DNA of 41,897 nt, from NCBI GenBank assembly GCA_023481165.1, contig JAMCWO010000174.1:1-41897 (forward strand), given 5' to 3'. The notes under the pieces were generated by a model that worked only from the letters and a program-made list of their open reading frames with translations, was not told the DNA's origin and ran no database searches. This DNA comes from Planctomycetota bacterium (GTDB lineage Bacteria; Planctomycetota; Phycisphaerae; Sedimentisphaerales; Anaerobacaceae). The translations under genes were made by a program, and so were the position numbers. Shown one piece after another: positions 1 to 8,624 of the stretch (positions within the stretch are counted from its first letter, which is position 1; each line of letters starts with the position of its first letter).

Positions 1-449
1 TGGCGGTAGCGCGCCGCTGCGGCGCTGCCCATGCCATCGAGATGCGGGACCATCATGCCATCGTCAAGGACGTCCAGCAGCTCACGAAGGGTCGCGGCTG
101 CGAGATCGTCATTGAAGCGGTGGGGGCGCAGTGGCCGCTGGACCTGGCGGCAGACCTGACGGCGGTGCGCGGGCGACTGGTCGTTGCCGGCTATCACCAG
201 GATGGTCCGCGGCAGGTGAACATGCAGAGCTGGAATTGGAAGGGGCTCGATATCATCAATGCGCATGAGCGCGACCCGCGCGCCTATGTCGCCGGGATGG
301 AAGCGGCAGTCCCCGCGGTTGCCGGTGGCGTCTTCCCATTACAGGAGTTGTTGACGCACCGCTATTCGCTGGAGGACTTGGCTCTGGCGCTGCGGGACAT
401 GGAGGAGCGTCCGGAGGGATTTTTGAAAGGCTGGGTGTGTTATGACTGA
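1..449 (+). CDS. Zinc-type alcohol dehydrogenase (MDR family), C-terminal part
   Basis: The 5' end lies outside the window; about 148 residues are visible in the frame that enters at base 3. The sequence has the second half of an MDR NAD(P)-binding fold: RRCGAAHAIE near the start, then GCEIVIEAVG and RGRLVVAGYH, which match the late Rossmann strands of sorbitol/threonine-type dehydrogenases. It ends with the usual C-terminal helix (DLALALRDMEERPEGFLKG). The catalytic zinc ligands would be in the missing half. It overlaps the next oxidoreductase gene by 8 nt, so it is probably the upstream member of the oligosaccharide operon and may oxidise or reduce a sugar-derived substrate. The family is clear; the substrate is unknown. 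Confidence 0.75.
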   Translation, partial: AVARRCGAAHAIEMRDHHAIVKDVQQLTKGRGCEIVIEAVGAQWPLDLAADLTAVRGRLVVAGYHQDGPRQVNMQSWNWKGLDIINAHERDPRAYVAGMEAAVPAVAGGVFPLQELLTHRYSLEDLALALRDMEERPEGFLKGWVCYD

Positions 450-1533
450 TACCGCGATGGAACAGACGGTCGAACAGGCCATTCGTTCGGCGCGTGCCAC
501 GCCGCGACTGGGCTTTGCCGGCGTCGGCTGGATCGGACGCAACCGCCTGAGCGCTCTGGCCCAGAGCGCGTCGGTGGACATTCTCGCCGTGACGGACCCG
601 GACGAGACGTGTATCCGCGCCTGTCGCGAGATTGTCCCGGCCGTCCGGGTATTCGACAGCTTCGAGGATCTGCTGGCGCAGGATCTGGATGCCGTGGTGA
701 TTGCCACGCCCAGCGCCTTGCACGCGCCGCAGTGCATCGCGGCGTTCCAGCGGGGCTTGGCCGTGTTCTGCCAGAAACCGCTGGGCCGCAACGCGGCGGA
801 AGTGCGCGGGGTCGTCGAGGCCGCCCGCCGGGCCGACCGGCTGCTCGGCGTGGACCTGTCCTATCGCTGGACGCGGGCCGTCTCGCTGGCGCGCAACGCC
901 GTGTACACGGACCGCATCGGCCGGGTCTTTCATTCGGAGCTGGTGTTCCACAATGCCTATGGCCCGGGCAAAGCCTGGTTTTATGACCGCCGCCTGGCGG
1001 GCGGAGGTTGCGTCATCGACCTGGGTGTGCATCTGGTCGATCTGGCCCTTTGGACCCTGGGCTTTCCGCAGATCGTCGAGACCAACAGCAGATTGTGGGC
1101 CCACTCCATCCTGCTCAAACGCGACAGCGCCGTCGTGGAGGATTTCGCGACGGCCCACTTGCTGACCGAAGACGACACCGGCATCACCCTGCAGTGCTCG
1201 TGGAATCTGCATGCCGGCTGTGACGCGGTAATCGCGGCCCGGTTCTACGGCGAGCGCGGGTCCGTCCAGGTTGAGAATGTCAATGGCTCGTTCTACGACT
1301 TTCGCGCGCGCTTGTGTTCGGGCACGAAGGCGGTGGCCCTGGCCGAGCCGCCCGACCCCTGGTTCGGGCGGGCCGCGGTGGAGTGGGCCCACAAGCTGCG
1401 GCGGAACCCGCGGTTCGATCCCGAGGCCCGGGAGCATATTGCCGTAGCCGAAGTCCTCGATGACATTTATGGTCGATCCAGTCGGCCGGGAGGTATTCAC
1501 CATGTCGAAGCATTTATCGAAGACAACTACTGA
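442..1533 (+). CDS. Gfo/Idh/MocA family NAD(P)-dependent oxidoreductase
   Basis: This is a 363-residue sugar-type dehydrogenase. The N-terminal Rossmann motif GFAGVGWIG is at residues 24-32. The motif that is usually EKP reads QKP at 111-113, so the lysine is kept but the preceding acid is replaced. The active-site stretch GGGCVIDLGVHLVD lies at 187-200 with the expected D and H. The start overlaps the preceding dehydrogenase by 8 nt, and its last 32 nt overlap the next gene, so the three are surely cotranscribed. Paired with the alcohol dehydrogenase it probably oxidises or epimerises a sugar or cyclitol used by the glycosyltransferases downstream. That pathway role is inferred from position only. 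Confidence 0.85.
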   Translation: MTDTAMEQTVEQAIRSARATPRLGFAGVGWIGRNRLSALAQSASVDILAVTDPDETCIRACREIVPAVRVFDSFEDLLAQDLDAVVIATPSALHAPQCIAAFQRGLAVFCQKPLGRNAAEVRGVVEAARRADRLLGVDLSYRWTRAVSLARNAVYTDRIGRVFHSELVFHNAYGPGKAWFYDRRLAGGGCVIDLGVHLVDLALWTLGFPQIVETNSRLWAHSILLKRDSAVVEDFATAHLLTEDDTGITLQCSWNLHAGCDAVIAARFYGERGSVQVENVNGSFYDFRARLCSGTKAVALAEPPDPWFGRAAVEWAHKLRRNPRFDPEAREHIAVAEVLDDIYGRSSRPGGIHHVEAFIEDNY

Positions 1534-1813
1534 TCATGAGACGATCCGCAAGTGGGCCGAGGAACGGGGCGGCAAACCGGCCGCCGTCAAGCGGACCCAC
1601 AAGGAAGGAGAAGACGTCGGCATCATCCGCATCGATTTTCCAGGCTACAGTGGAGAAGAGTCGCTGGAAGAAATCTCCTGGGACGAATGCTTCGAGAAAT
1701 TCGATGAGACGGATCTGGCGTTCGTGTACGAGGAAAAGACGTCCCAAGGCCAGGAGGGCAACTTCAACAAGCTTGTGAAACGGGAAATGGCGGCGGCGAA
1801 AAGCTCGCGATGA
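1502..1813 (+). CDS. Small conserved protein of the RKWAEERGGKPAAV type
   Basis: This is a 103-residue acidic cytoplasmic protein. I chose the ATG at 1502 because GGGAGGT lies 8 nt upstream; an earlier in-frame ATG at 1460 is inside the preceding gene and has no such site. The pattern TDHETIRKWAEERGG, then GIIRIDFPG, then EEISWDECFEKFDE and a FNKLVKR tail is a recurrent small family that is sometimes labelled as related to 1,4-alpha-glucan branching enzyme. At this size it cannot be that enzyme. It sits between the sugar oxidoreductase and the first glycosyltransferase and overlaps the latter by ATGA. Its function is unknown. Confidence 0.7.
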   Translation: MSKHLSKTTTDHETIRKWAEERGGKPAAVKRTHKEGEDVGIIRIDFPGYSGEESLEEISWDECFEKFDETDLAFVYEEKTSQGQEGNFNKLVKREMAAAKSSR

Positions 1814-2928
1814 ACCCGGGTCCGAAAAGCCACAAGCTGGTTCTAATGACCCCCGATGCGGTCGGCGGGGTGTGGAACTACTGCGTCCGTCTGGCGGAAG
1901 CCCTGGCGGACTACCAGGTGGAGATCGCACTGGCGACGATGGGGCCGGCGCCGAATGAGCACCAGCGTCAGGAGATCCGGCGACTGGCGAACGTGCGGCT
2001 TCATGAAAGCACGTTCAAGCTGGGATGGATGCAGAATCCATGGGAGGACGTGGACCGCGCGGGACGGTGGTTGCTCGATCTGGAGGACCAGCTCCAGCCG
2101 GACCTGATTCACCTGAACGGCTACGCGCACGCCGCACTGCCCTGGTCCAGCCCGGTGCTGGTTGTGGCGCACTCCTGTGTGTGCTCGTGGTTCCAGAGCG
2201 TGCGCGGATGCGAGCCGACCCCGGAATGGGACGAGTACAGGCGCAGAGTTCGACAGGGACTCCAACACGCGGATCTCGTCATGGGCCCAACGATATCGGC
2301 TTTGGAGAGGCTGAGCAGATACTACGGCGCGTTCCGGTCCGGCGGACCGATCTATAACGGCTGTGAGCCGGCGGAAGGCTTCTCACCCAGAACGGATGAA
2401 CTCGTATTCTGCGCCGGCCGCCTGTGGGACCCGGCCAAGAACATCGCTACCCTCGATCGGGCGGCGCAGGGGATTCGGCCGCCGGTCTTCGCCGCCGGCA
2501 CGACCACGGGACCGGACCAGCAGTGGATCGAGTTGAAGAACATTCGGTCTCTGGGCTATCTGGACCAGGCGGCATTACACGGGTGGTATCGCCGCGCGGC
2601 TGTGTTCGTGCTGCCTTCCCTCTATGAGCCGTTTGGCCTGACGGCGCTGGAGGCAGGCCTGGCCGGGTGTGCCCTGGTCCTCAGCGACATTCCCTCCCTG
2701 CGGGAAGTGTGGGGGGATGCGGCGGTCTTCGTGCCAGCGCAGGATGACCATGCTCTGGCGCTCGCCGTAAACAGGCTGATCGAAGACGTCCCATTCCGGC
2801 GGGAGTACGGCCGCCGCGCCGAGCACCAGGCCCGGACCTATACGCCGGCCCGCATGGCCGCCGGGTATTACCGGAGCTACAGCAATCTGATATGCAAGCA
2901 AGCCTCAACTCTGGCAGGGGCCTTATGA
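1810..2928 (+). CDS. GT4-type glycosyltransferase
   Basis: This 372-residue GT-B enzyme probably transfers a nucleotide-activated sugar to a growing oligosaccharide at the cytoplasmic face. The N-terminal half begins with LVLMTPDAVGGVWNY, the glycine loop of GT4 enzymes, and contains PDLIHLNGY. The C-terminal half holds FCAGRLWDPAKN, then VFVLPSLYEPFGLTALEAGLAG (residues about 260-282) with the EX7E motif that binds the donor, then GDAAVFVPAQD. The length is normal. The start codon overlaps the previous stop (ATGA) and its own stop overlaps the presumed start of the next gene in the same way. Donor and acceptor cannot be read from the sequence. Confidence 0.88.
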   Translation: MNPGPKSHKLVLMTPDAVGGVWNYCVRLAEALADYQVEIALATMGPAPNEHQRQEIRRLANVRLHESTFKLGWMQNPWEDVDRAGRWLLDLEDQLQPDLIHLNGYAHAALPWSSPVLVVAHSCVCSWFQSVRGCEPTPEWDEYRRRVRQGLQHADLVMGPTISALERLSRYYGAFRSGGPIYNGCEPAEGFSPRTDELVFCAGRLWDPAKNIATLDRAAQGIRPPVFAAGTTTGPDQQWIELKNIRSLGYLDQAALHGWYRRAAVFVLPSLYEPFGLTALEAGLAGCALVLSDIPSLREVWGDAAVFVPAQDDHALALAVNRLIEDVPFRREYGRRAEHQARTYTPARMAAGYYRSYSNLICKQASTLAGAL

Positions 2929-3676
2929 GATAAATGTCGTCATGTTCTATCATTCGCTGGTATCCGATTGGAACCATGGCAACGCCCATTTTCTGCGGGG
3001 TGTGGTGACAGAGCTTCAGCAGTGGGGACATTCCGTGCGCGTTTACGAGCCCCGGGACGGCTGGAGCCTGCGGAACCTCATGAGGGAGCACGGGGCCGAG
3101 CCGATCTGTAAATTTCGCCGGTCATTTCCCAACCTATGGAGCACGCGCTACTGCGAGCAGAGCCTGGATCTCGATAAGGCCCTGCACGCGGCCGATCTGG
3201 TGCTCGTCCACGAATGGAACAGCCATTGGTTGGTGGGCCAGATCGGGAGCTACCGTCGCCGCCATCCGCATTTTGTCCTGCTTTTTCATGACACCCAGCC
3301 GTTCGACAGGTAGACATCGGCCAATATGTCCCGGTACGATCTATCGGGATATGATGGAGCTCTGGTCTTCGGCCGCGCCATTCGGGATGTCTACCTGTCG
3401 AACGGCTGGGTGAAGAACGCGTGGGTGTGGCACGAGGCGGCCGACACGCGGGTCTTCCGGCCGGGCCAGGACTACCTGCTTGCTTCGGACAGCGGCCAGA
3501 TGAGACGCCAGATGGAGCGCGTCCTGACCGACGCGGACACCGCACGTTCCCTCGTCGGCCACGGCTTGGAGCACCTCCGCGCACGCCACACCTGTGCGCA
3601 CCGGGTGGAGGAGTTGTTGGCCATCCGCGCGGAGAGTGAAGGAAGAGCCCTTGCCCGCGGAGGAAGGAATCCATGA
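2925..3676 (+). pseudogene. Decayed glycosyltransferase (start frameshift, in-frame stop, core deletion)
   Basis: The remains of a GT gene are in two pieces of one frame: 2942-3313 (FYHSLVSDWNHGNAHFLRG and ADLVLVHEWNSHWLV) and 3326-3676 (RYDLSGYDGALVFG, WVWHEAADTRVFRP, ending ARHTCAHRVEELLAI). Three lesions are visible. The likely original ATG at 2925, which overlaps the previous stop like its neighbours, leads after one codon to TAA; one extra base would join it to the homologous frame. A TAG stops the frame at 3311-3313. Then ADTRVFRP runs straight into GQDYLLASDSGQM, so the roughly 130-residue donor-binding core expected in a protein of about 370 residues is absent. The 3' end still overlaps the next start by ATGA. 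A short product from ATG 2942 is possible but would not be catalytic. Confidence 0.8.
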
Positions 3677-4770
3677 CCAGACAGTTGCAGATCGCTTTCT
3701 TCGGTTCGAGCCTGGTATCCGCCTACTGGAACGGGGCGGCGACGTACTACCGTGGCATCATCGAGGCCTTGCACGCGTTGGGCCATCGCATCACCTTCTA
3801 CGAGCCGGATGCCTTCGACCGGCAGAAACACCGCGACCTTGACGCCGTCCCCTATGCCCGCAGTGTGGTCTACTCCCCCGACATTGAGAGCATGCGCTGG
3901 TGCCTGGAGGAAGCGCGCAGCGCGGATGTCGTGGTCAAATGCAGCGGGGTGGGCGTCCTCGATGATGTCCTGGAGGACGCCGTGCTGGAGTTGAAGCATC
4001 CCGGCCGCCAAGTCATCTTCTGGGATGTCGATGCGCCCGCGACGCTGGAGCGCGTTCAGACCAACCCGGCGGACCCTTTTCGCCGGTTGATCCGGGAGTA
4101 TGACCTGATCCTGACGTATGGCGGCGGAGAGCCCGTGGTGCACGCCTATGGAACACTGGGGGCCAAGCGGTGCGTCCCGATCTACAACGCCCTGAGTCCT
4201 TCGACCCATCATCCCGTCGAGAAGAACGAGCGTTTTGCGGCGGACCTGGCGTTTTGCGGCAATCGGATGCCGGATCGCGAGGCCCGGGTGGCGGAGTTCT
4301 TTCTCAAGCCCGCGAGTCTGCGGCCGCATCGGCGCTTTCTCCTGGGCGGCAACGGCTGGAACGGTACCGTTCTGAAATACACCAACGTGCGCTATCTCGG
4401 GCACATCTACACGGCCGATCATAACGCCTTCAACGTCACGCCCCTGGCCGTACTGAACATCTGCCGCGACAGCATGGCGCGGTTCGGCTTCTCGCCGCCG
4501 ACGCGGATCTTCGAGGCGGCCGGCGCCGGCGCCTGTGTCGTCACCGATCGCTGGACGGGATTGGAACAGTTCCTCCACCCGGCCAGCGAGTGCCTCGCGG
4601 TGGATAGTCGCGAGGCAGTGGCGCAGACGCTCGACGCTCTCACCCCGGACCAGGCGCGAGGCATTGGGGCGGCGGCTCGGCAACGGGTGCTCACGGAACA
4701 CACGTATGCACAGCGCGCCACGCAGGTCCAGGAGTGCCTTTTCGAAGAGGGCGGTTCTCCGAATGGCTGA
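3673..4770 (+). CDS. CgeB-like glycosyltransferase
   Basis: The 365-residue protein has the CgeB/DUF3880-type GT-B layout. An N-terminal domain opens with IAFFGSSLVSAYWNGAATYY and includes QVIFWDVDAPATL and YDLILTYGGGEPVV. The C-terminal domain ends with the family hallmark SPPTRIFEAAGAGACVVTD followed by GLEQFLHPASECL (residues about 275-310). It is the first of two adjacent paralogues whose N-termini align (NGAATYYRGII and NGHATTYRALL). It overlaps both neighbours by 4-8 nt. Members of this group are found in polysaccharide and spore-coat loci; the sugar is not known. No frame damage is seen here, in contrast to the gene just upstream. Confidence 0.82.
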   Translation: MTRQLQIAFFGSSLVSAYWNGAATYYRGIIEALHALGHRITFYEPDAFDRQKHRDLDAVPYARSVVYSPDIESMRWCLEEARSADVVVKCSGVGVLDDVLEDAVLELKHPGRQVIFWDVDAPATLERVQTNPADPFRRLIREYDLILTYGGGEPVVHAYGTLGAKRCVPIYNALSPSTHHPVEKNERFAADLAFCGNRMPDREARVAEFFLKPASLRPHRRFLLGGNGWNGTVLKYTNVRYLGHIYTADHNAFNVTPLAVLNICRDSMARFGFSPPTRIFEAAGAGACVVTDRWTGLEQFLHPASECLAVDSREAVAQTLDALTPDQARGIGAAARQRVLTEHTYAQRATQVQECLFEEGGSPNG

Positions 4771-5881
4771 TCCCATGGATATTGTGGTACTGGGACTGAC
4801 GATCACCTCCTCCTGGGGCAACGGCCACGCCACCACCTACCGTGCCCTGTTGCAGGCCCTGTCCCAGCGCGGCCACCACGTGACCTTCCTGGAGCGGGAT
4901 GTGCCCTGGTACCGGAACAACCGGGATCTGCCGCATCCGGCCTTTTGCGATACGGTTCTTTATCCGAGCCTCGGCCGGCTCAAGCGGGACCATACGGGCA
5001 CGATTCGCCGGGCGGATATCGTCGTGGTCGGGTCCTATGTGCCCCAAGGCGTTGAAGTTGGGCGGTGGGTCTGTGGCAACGCCTCGCTCCCCGCTTTCTA
5101 CGACATCGACACGCCGGTGACGCTGCGGAAACTGCGGACGGCGGATTACGAATATCTCCACCCCGACCTGATTCCCAGCTACCAGATCTATTTCTCCTTT
5201 ACGGGCGGTTCCACGCTCCAGCGTCTGGAGCAGGAGTACGGCTCTCCGTGTGCCCGCGCCCTGTACTGCTCCGTCGATCCGAGCCTCTACTATCCTGAGG
5301 CCATGGAACCCGAATACGACTTGGGTTACTTGGGGACGTACGGCTCCGACCGGCAGCCGGCGCTGCGGAAACTCCTGGTCAAGCCGGCGCGGCAGTGGTC
5401 TGCCGGCCGCTTTGTGGTCGCCGGTCCGCAGTACCCGGTGTCCATCCGATGGCCGGCCAATGTCCGGAGGATCGAGCACCTTCCTCCCGCGGAGCACCGC
5501 CGGTTCTACAACCGCCAGCGGTTCACCCTGAACCTCACGCGGGCGGACATGCGTGCGGCCGGGTATTCCCCAAGCGTGGGGCTCTTTGAAGCGGCCGCGT
5601 GCGGCACCGCGATCATCAGCGATGCCTGGCCCGGCTTGGAAACGCTCTTCTACCCCGAGCAGGAGATCCTGGTCGGCCACAGCGCCGAGCAGATGCTCAC
5701 GTACCTGCGGGACTTGAGTGAAGATCGCCGCCAGACCATCGCCCAGCGGGCCCGCCGGCGCCTCTTGAGCAGCCACACCGCCGGTCATCGGGCCCGGGAA
5801 TTCGAGGAATATGTGACTCGCCTGACCATGGCCGCCCTGGTTTGCGGCCATAACCTCCCGGCCCAAGAGGTGAAAGGATAA
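4763..5881 (+). CDS. CgeB-like glycosyltransferase, second copy
   Basis: This is a 372-residue paralogue of the preceding gene. The ATG at 4763 overlaps the preceding stop by 8 nt; an internal ATG at 4775 (MDIVVLGL) is an alternative. The N-terminal domain has VVLGLTITSSWGNGHATTY and LPAFYDIDTPVTLRKL. The mid region has DLGYLGTYGSDRQPALRKLL. The C-terminal domain has SPSVGLFEAAACGTAIISD and WPGLETLFYPEQEILV, the donor-binding segment. The tail resembles the tail that survives in the decayed copy upstream, which helps show what that copy has lost. It should act on the same glycan. The substrate is unknown. Confidence 0.82.
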   Translation: MADPMDIVVLGLTITSSWGNGHATTYRALLQALSQRGHHVTFLERDVPWYRNNRDLPHPAFCDTVLYPSLGRLKRDHTGTIRRADIVVVGSYVPQGVEVGRWVCGNASLPAFYDIDTPVTLRKLRTADYEYLHPDLIPSYQIYFSFTGGSTLQRLEQEYGSPCARALYCSVDPSLYYPEAMEPEYDLGYLGTYGSDRQPALRKLLVKPARQWSAGRFVVAGPQYPVSIRWPANVRRIEHLPPAEHRRFYNRQRFTLNLTRADMRAAGYSPSVGLFEAAACGTAIISDAWPGLETLFYPEQEILVGHSAEQMLTYLRDLSEDRRQTIAQRARRRLLSSHTAGHRAREFEEYVTRLTMAALVCGHNLPAQEVKG

Positions 5882-5883
5882 GG

Positions 5884-6684
5884 ATGTTGACGGAATCCCC
5901 GCATACGATGGAACGGAACCTGTTGAACCCGCGGACCGAGACCGAGCGGCAGATTGTGGCACTGGGGCCGTGGTTCCACAATCTGCACCTGCCGGGCGGC
6001 ACGCAGACCGCCCCGGATCACCCGCTCGGCGATTTCCCCCGCTACAAATGGCAACACATGGTCCCGTTCGTCCCCGCGGACCTGGCCGGCTGCTCGGCCC
6101 TGGATATCGGGTGCAATGCCGGCTTCTACAGTTTCGAGCTGGCCAAACGCGGGGCCGAGGTCATGGCCATCGACACGGGCGAGCGCTACCTGAGCCAGGC
6201 ATCCTGGGCGGCCGAGCAGCTCGGCCTGGGGGGCCGGATTCACTTTCGGTTGATGGATGTATATGACTTGCCGTCTCTGAAGCGAACGTTCGACCTGGTC
6301 CTGTTTCTGGGGGTGTTCTATCACCTGCGCTACCCATTACTGGGGCTGGACATTGTGACCTCGGTGGCGCGGACGACCCTGTTCTTCCAGACCCTGACCA
6401 TGCCCCAGGAAGGTCAGATACAGTGCCCTGGGAATATCACACTGGCCGACCGCGACCGGATGCTGGGCTCGGCTTGGCCGAAAATGGCGTTCATCGAGGA
6501 CTCGCTCGAAGGCGATCCGACGAACTGGTGGGTGCCGAACCACGCCGCCGTGGAAGCGCTGCTTCGCTCCTGCGGCTGGCGCTCCATTACGTGTCTGGGT
6601 GAAGAGATCTATCACTGTGAGGACCGCTCGGCCGCTCTGCCGCGGGGGGCAAGACTGGATGCGCACGGCGATCCTATTGTATGA
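5884..6684 (+). CDS. CmoB-like SAM methyltransferase, TIGR04290 (Rta_06860) type
   Basis: The 266-residue protein has a class I methyltransferase fold: ALDIGCNAGFYSFELAKRG (motif I, residues about 77-95), VMAIDTGERYL (acidic residue for the SAM ribose), DLVLFLGVFYHLRYPL and a C-terminal LLRSCGWRSI segment. The leading stretch ERQIVALGPWFHNLHLPGG with DFPRYKW is typical of the TIGR04290 family, which is related to the tRNA-modifying CmoB but is normally encoded among glycosyltransferases. AAAGGATAAGG just upstream supports the ATG at 5884. Methylation of a sugar or glycan end is the likely job, inferred from context. It lies 2 nt after the CgeB-like gene. Confidence 0.8.
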   Translation: MLTESPHTMERNLLNPRTETERQIVALGPWFHNLHLPGGTQTAPDHPLGDFPRYKWQHMVPFVPADLAGCSALDIGCNAGFYSFELAKRGAEVMAIDTGERYLSQASWAAEQLGLGGRIHFRLMDVYDLPSLKRTFDLVLFLGVFYHLRYPLLGLDIVTSVARTTLFFQTLTMPQEGQIQCPGNITLADRDRMLGSAWPKMAFIEDSLEGDPTNWWVPNHAAVEALLRSCGWRSITCLGEEIYHCEDRSAALPRGARLDAHGDPIV

Positions 6685-6698
6685 AAAGGAGTACCACC

Positions 6699-7133
6699 AT
6701 GGATGAAGCGATGCTGAAAGATCTCAATTCCCTGATCCAGCCTGATATTGACGCCATATACTGCTACGACGAGGCGATCAAGCACATCGACGACCGCGAC
6801 ATCGCCACGACGATGGAAGGCTATCGCGGCGATCATCAGCAGCATGTCGATGCGCTCTCCTCGATTGTCTCTCGCAATGGCGGAACGCCCCCCGAGCGGT
6901 CCCCGGACATGAAGGGCCGTCTTCTCCAGGGTATGACCGCGCTGCGGAGCGTCACCGGCACCGAGGGGGCGCTGAAGGCGATGGAGATGAACGAGAAAAA
7001 GACGAACGAGGAGTACGACAAGGCCCAGTTATGGGATGTTCCCTCGGACGTCCACGCGGTCCTGGAGAAGAACCTGGATGATGAACGGCGGCACTTGGCG
7101 TACGTCCAGAGCCAGCTGCATGTGCTGGTGTAA
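6699..7133 (+). CDS. DUF2383/PA2169-like four-helix ferritin-like protein
   Basis: The 144-residue, all-helical protein begins LKDLNSLIQPDIDAIYCYDEAI and has GDHQQHVDAL, a central linker, NEKKTNEEYDKA and DDERRHLAYVQSQL. These four helices carry the E/H positions expected of a diiron-type bundle (DUF2383). I chose the ATG at 6699 because AAAAGGAG lies 7 nt upstream; the in-frame ATG at 6681 overlaps the previous stop and lacks a site. It is the last gene of the oligosaccharide operon. Proteins of this family are linked to stress responses, but no biochemical role is certain, and its place behind a methyltransferase and CgeB genes is the main clue. Confidence 0.75.
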   Translation: MDEAMLKDLNSLIQPDIDAIYCYDEAIKHIDDRDIATTMEGYRGDHQQHVDALSSIVSRNGGTPPERSPDMKGRLLQGMTALRSVTGTEGALKAMEMNEKKTNEEYDKAQLWDVPSDVHAVLEKNLDDERRHLAYVQSQLHVLV

Positions 7134-7176
7134 TCTACCTCATCTAAGCAATAGACTGCGGCAGCTTCGGGGATAA

Positions 7177-8228
7177 CTAGCGCACCCCTGCCGCGCGGAG
7201 ATCTTCCGCTACCGGCGCGGGCCGTGGCGGGAAGGGGGCGGTCGGCTCCCCAAAAGGAATGGTCCGCCGACGGGCGACGCGATTATCCTCAAGCTGTTCG
7301 CGGAAATAGGCGATCGTGGCGCGCAGGCCGGCATCCAGCTTGATCCGCGGCCGCCAACCCAACAGGGTGCGGGCCAGCGTGATATCCGGCTGACGCCGGA
7401 CGGGGTCGTCCTGTGGCAACGGTTTGTATTCGAGGCGCGAGGATGAGCCCGTGAGCGTCAGGACGCGCCGGGCCAACTGCCGCATCGTGACCTCGTGCGG
7501 ATTGCCGAGATTGATTGGTCCGGTGATCTGGGGCTCACTCTCCATCAAGGCGATCAGGCCATCCACGAGATCGCTGACGAAGCAGAAGCTCCGGGTCTGG
7601 CGGCCGTCGCCGTAGATCGTGATCGGTTGTTCCTCGAGCGCCTGGACGATGAAGTTGCTGACCACCCGTCCATCGTCGAGATCCATGCGCGGACCGTAGG
7701 TGTTGAAGATCCGGGCGACTTTGATCGCAATGCCGTAGCGCCTGTGGTAATCGAAGAAGAGGGTTTCAGCGCAGCATTTGCCCTCATCGTAGCAGGCGCG
7801 GATGCCGTGCGGGTTGACATTGCCCCAGTAGGTTTCAGGCTGAGGGTGCTTGTGCGGATCGCCGTAGACCTCGGAGGTCGAGGCCTGGAGGATCCTGGCC
7901 TTGTGCCGGACGGCAATGTCCAACAGATTGATGGAGCCATACGCGGAGGTTTTGAGCGTGTAAATGGGATCGGTCTGGTATGCACCGGCGACGCCGGACA
8001 GGCCAGATTGTAGATTTCGTCCACCCGCAAGTCGAACGGCTCGACGATGTCATGCTTCAAGAGCTTGAAATTGGTCCGGCCGAGCAGATGGGAGATGTTC
8101 TCCGGCCGGCCCGTCTGAAAGCTATCCACGCAGAACACGCTGTCGCCCTTGCCGAGCAGCCGTTCGCACAAATGGGACCCGAGAAACCCGGCCCCTCCCG
8201 TGACGAGAATCCGTTTCTCTTGTGTCAC
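7177..8228 (-). pseudogene. UDP-glucuronate decarboxylase (UDP-xylose synthase), frameshifted
   Basis: Read on the minus strand, the gene starts [20 protein letters not shown] (NAD-binding GxxGxxG) and continues to [10 protein letters not shown]. The frame is then lost near 7979-7981, where one base seems missing: the expected Y-Q-T-D-P-I-Y is read as T-R-P-I-P. The rest resumes one frame over with [23 protein letters not shown], the catalytic YDEGK and [20 protein letters not shown], to the normal end. Apart from that single base the protein would be about 350 residues, full length. The enzyme converts UDP-glucuronate to UDP-xylose in the cytoplasm and would feed the convergent glycosyltransferase operon. 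It may be a recent mutation or a consensus error. Confidence 0.85.
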
Positions 8229-8624
8229 GCCGCACCTTTCGTGTGCTGCCTGGGATGGTTAAGAAGGCCCTCGGCAGGCGCCTCTGCCGAGCGGGTTCAC
8301 GTGGTCACACTCCGTGGAGCGGTCTGTGACAAGCGCTGGTCGCATAGTCATAACTATGTCGGTCATGGTCCTGTCGGTCCACAAGGCGGATGCCTAACCC
8401 GCCGCGCCATTTTCCCTATCCTCCGGAGGGGCCCCGGGACCAAGATGGATGGACGCCGATGAATCCGGGGTTCTGATTGCGGGGCTTTACAGGCGGGAAT
8501 TCATGCCGGAGCGGCCCCGTCATGCTTGCCGAAAAGTCGTTGAAGAGCGGCGGGGGCTCCGGTATTCTAAGCCGTTGGATTGGTGATGAATCATTGGCCA
8601 TTGGCTCTTGGGAAAGGTGGATCT
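8229..8624. other. Gene-free divergent intergenic region
   Basis: This stretch separates the minus-strand decarboxylase from the plus-strand Tat-targeted oxidoreductase and should contain both promoters. I see no convincing open frame, RNA gene or repeat of the families found elsewhere in the window. The only clear site is AAAGGTGG at 8613-8620, just upstream of the ATG at 8625. Confidence 0.5.

Noticed and set aside
256..1503. Long minus-strand open frame opposite the first Gfo/Idh/MocA gene
   Set aside because: It is a shadow frame caused by high GC; its product is Arg/Pro-rich with no motif, while the plus strand has a clear dehydrogenase.
3311..3313. TAG in the glycosyltransferase read as pyrrolysine
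   Set aside because: An MttB-family gene is present, but it has no amber codon, no pyl genes are seen, and the gene has two further lesions.
7158..7194. Terminator between the ferritin-like gene and the decarboxylase
   Set aside because: GCGGCAG and CTGCCGC can pair, but the loop is 23 nt, there is no T-run, and the second arm lies within the decarboxylase coding end.
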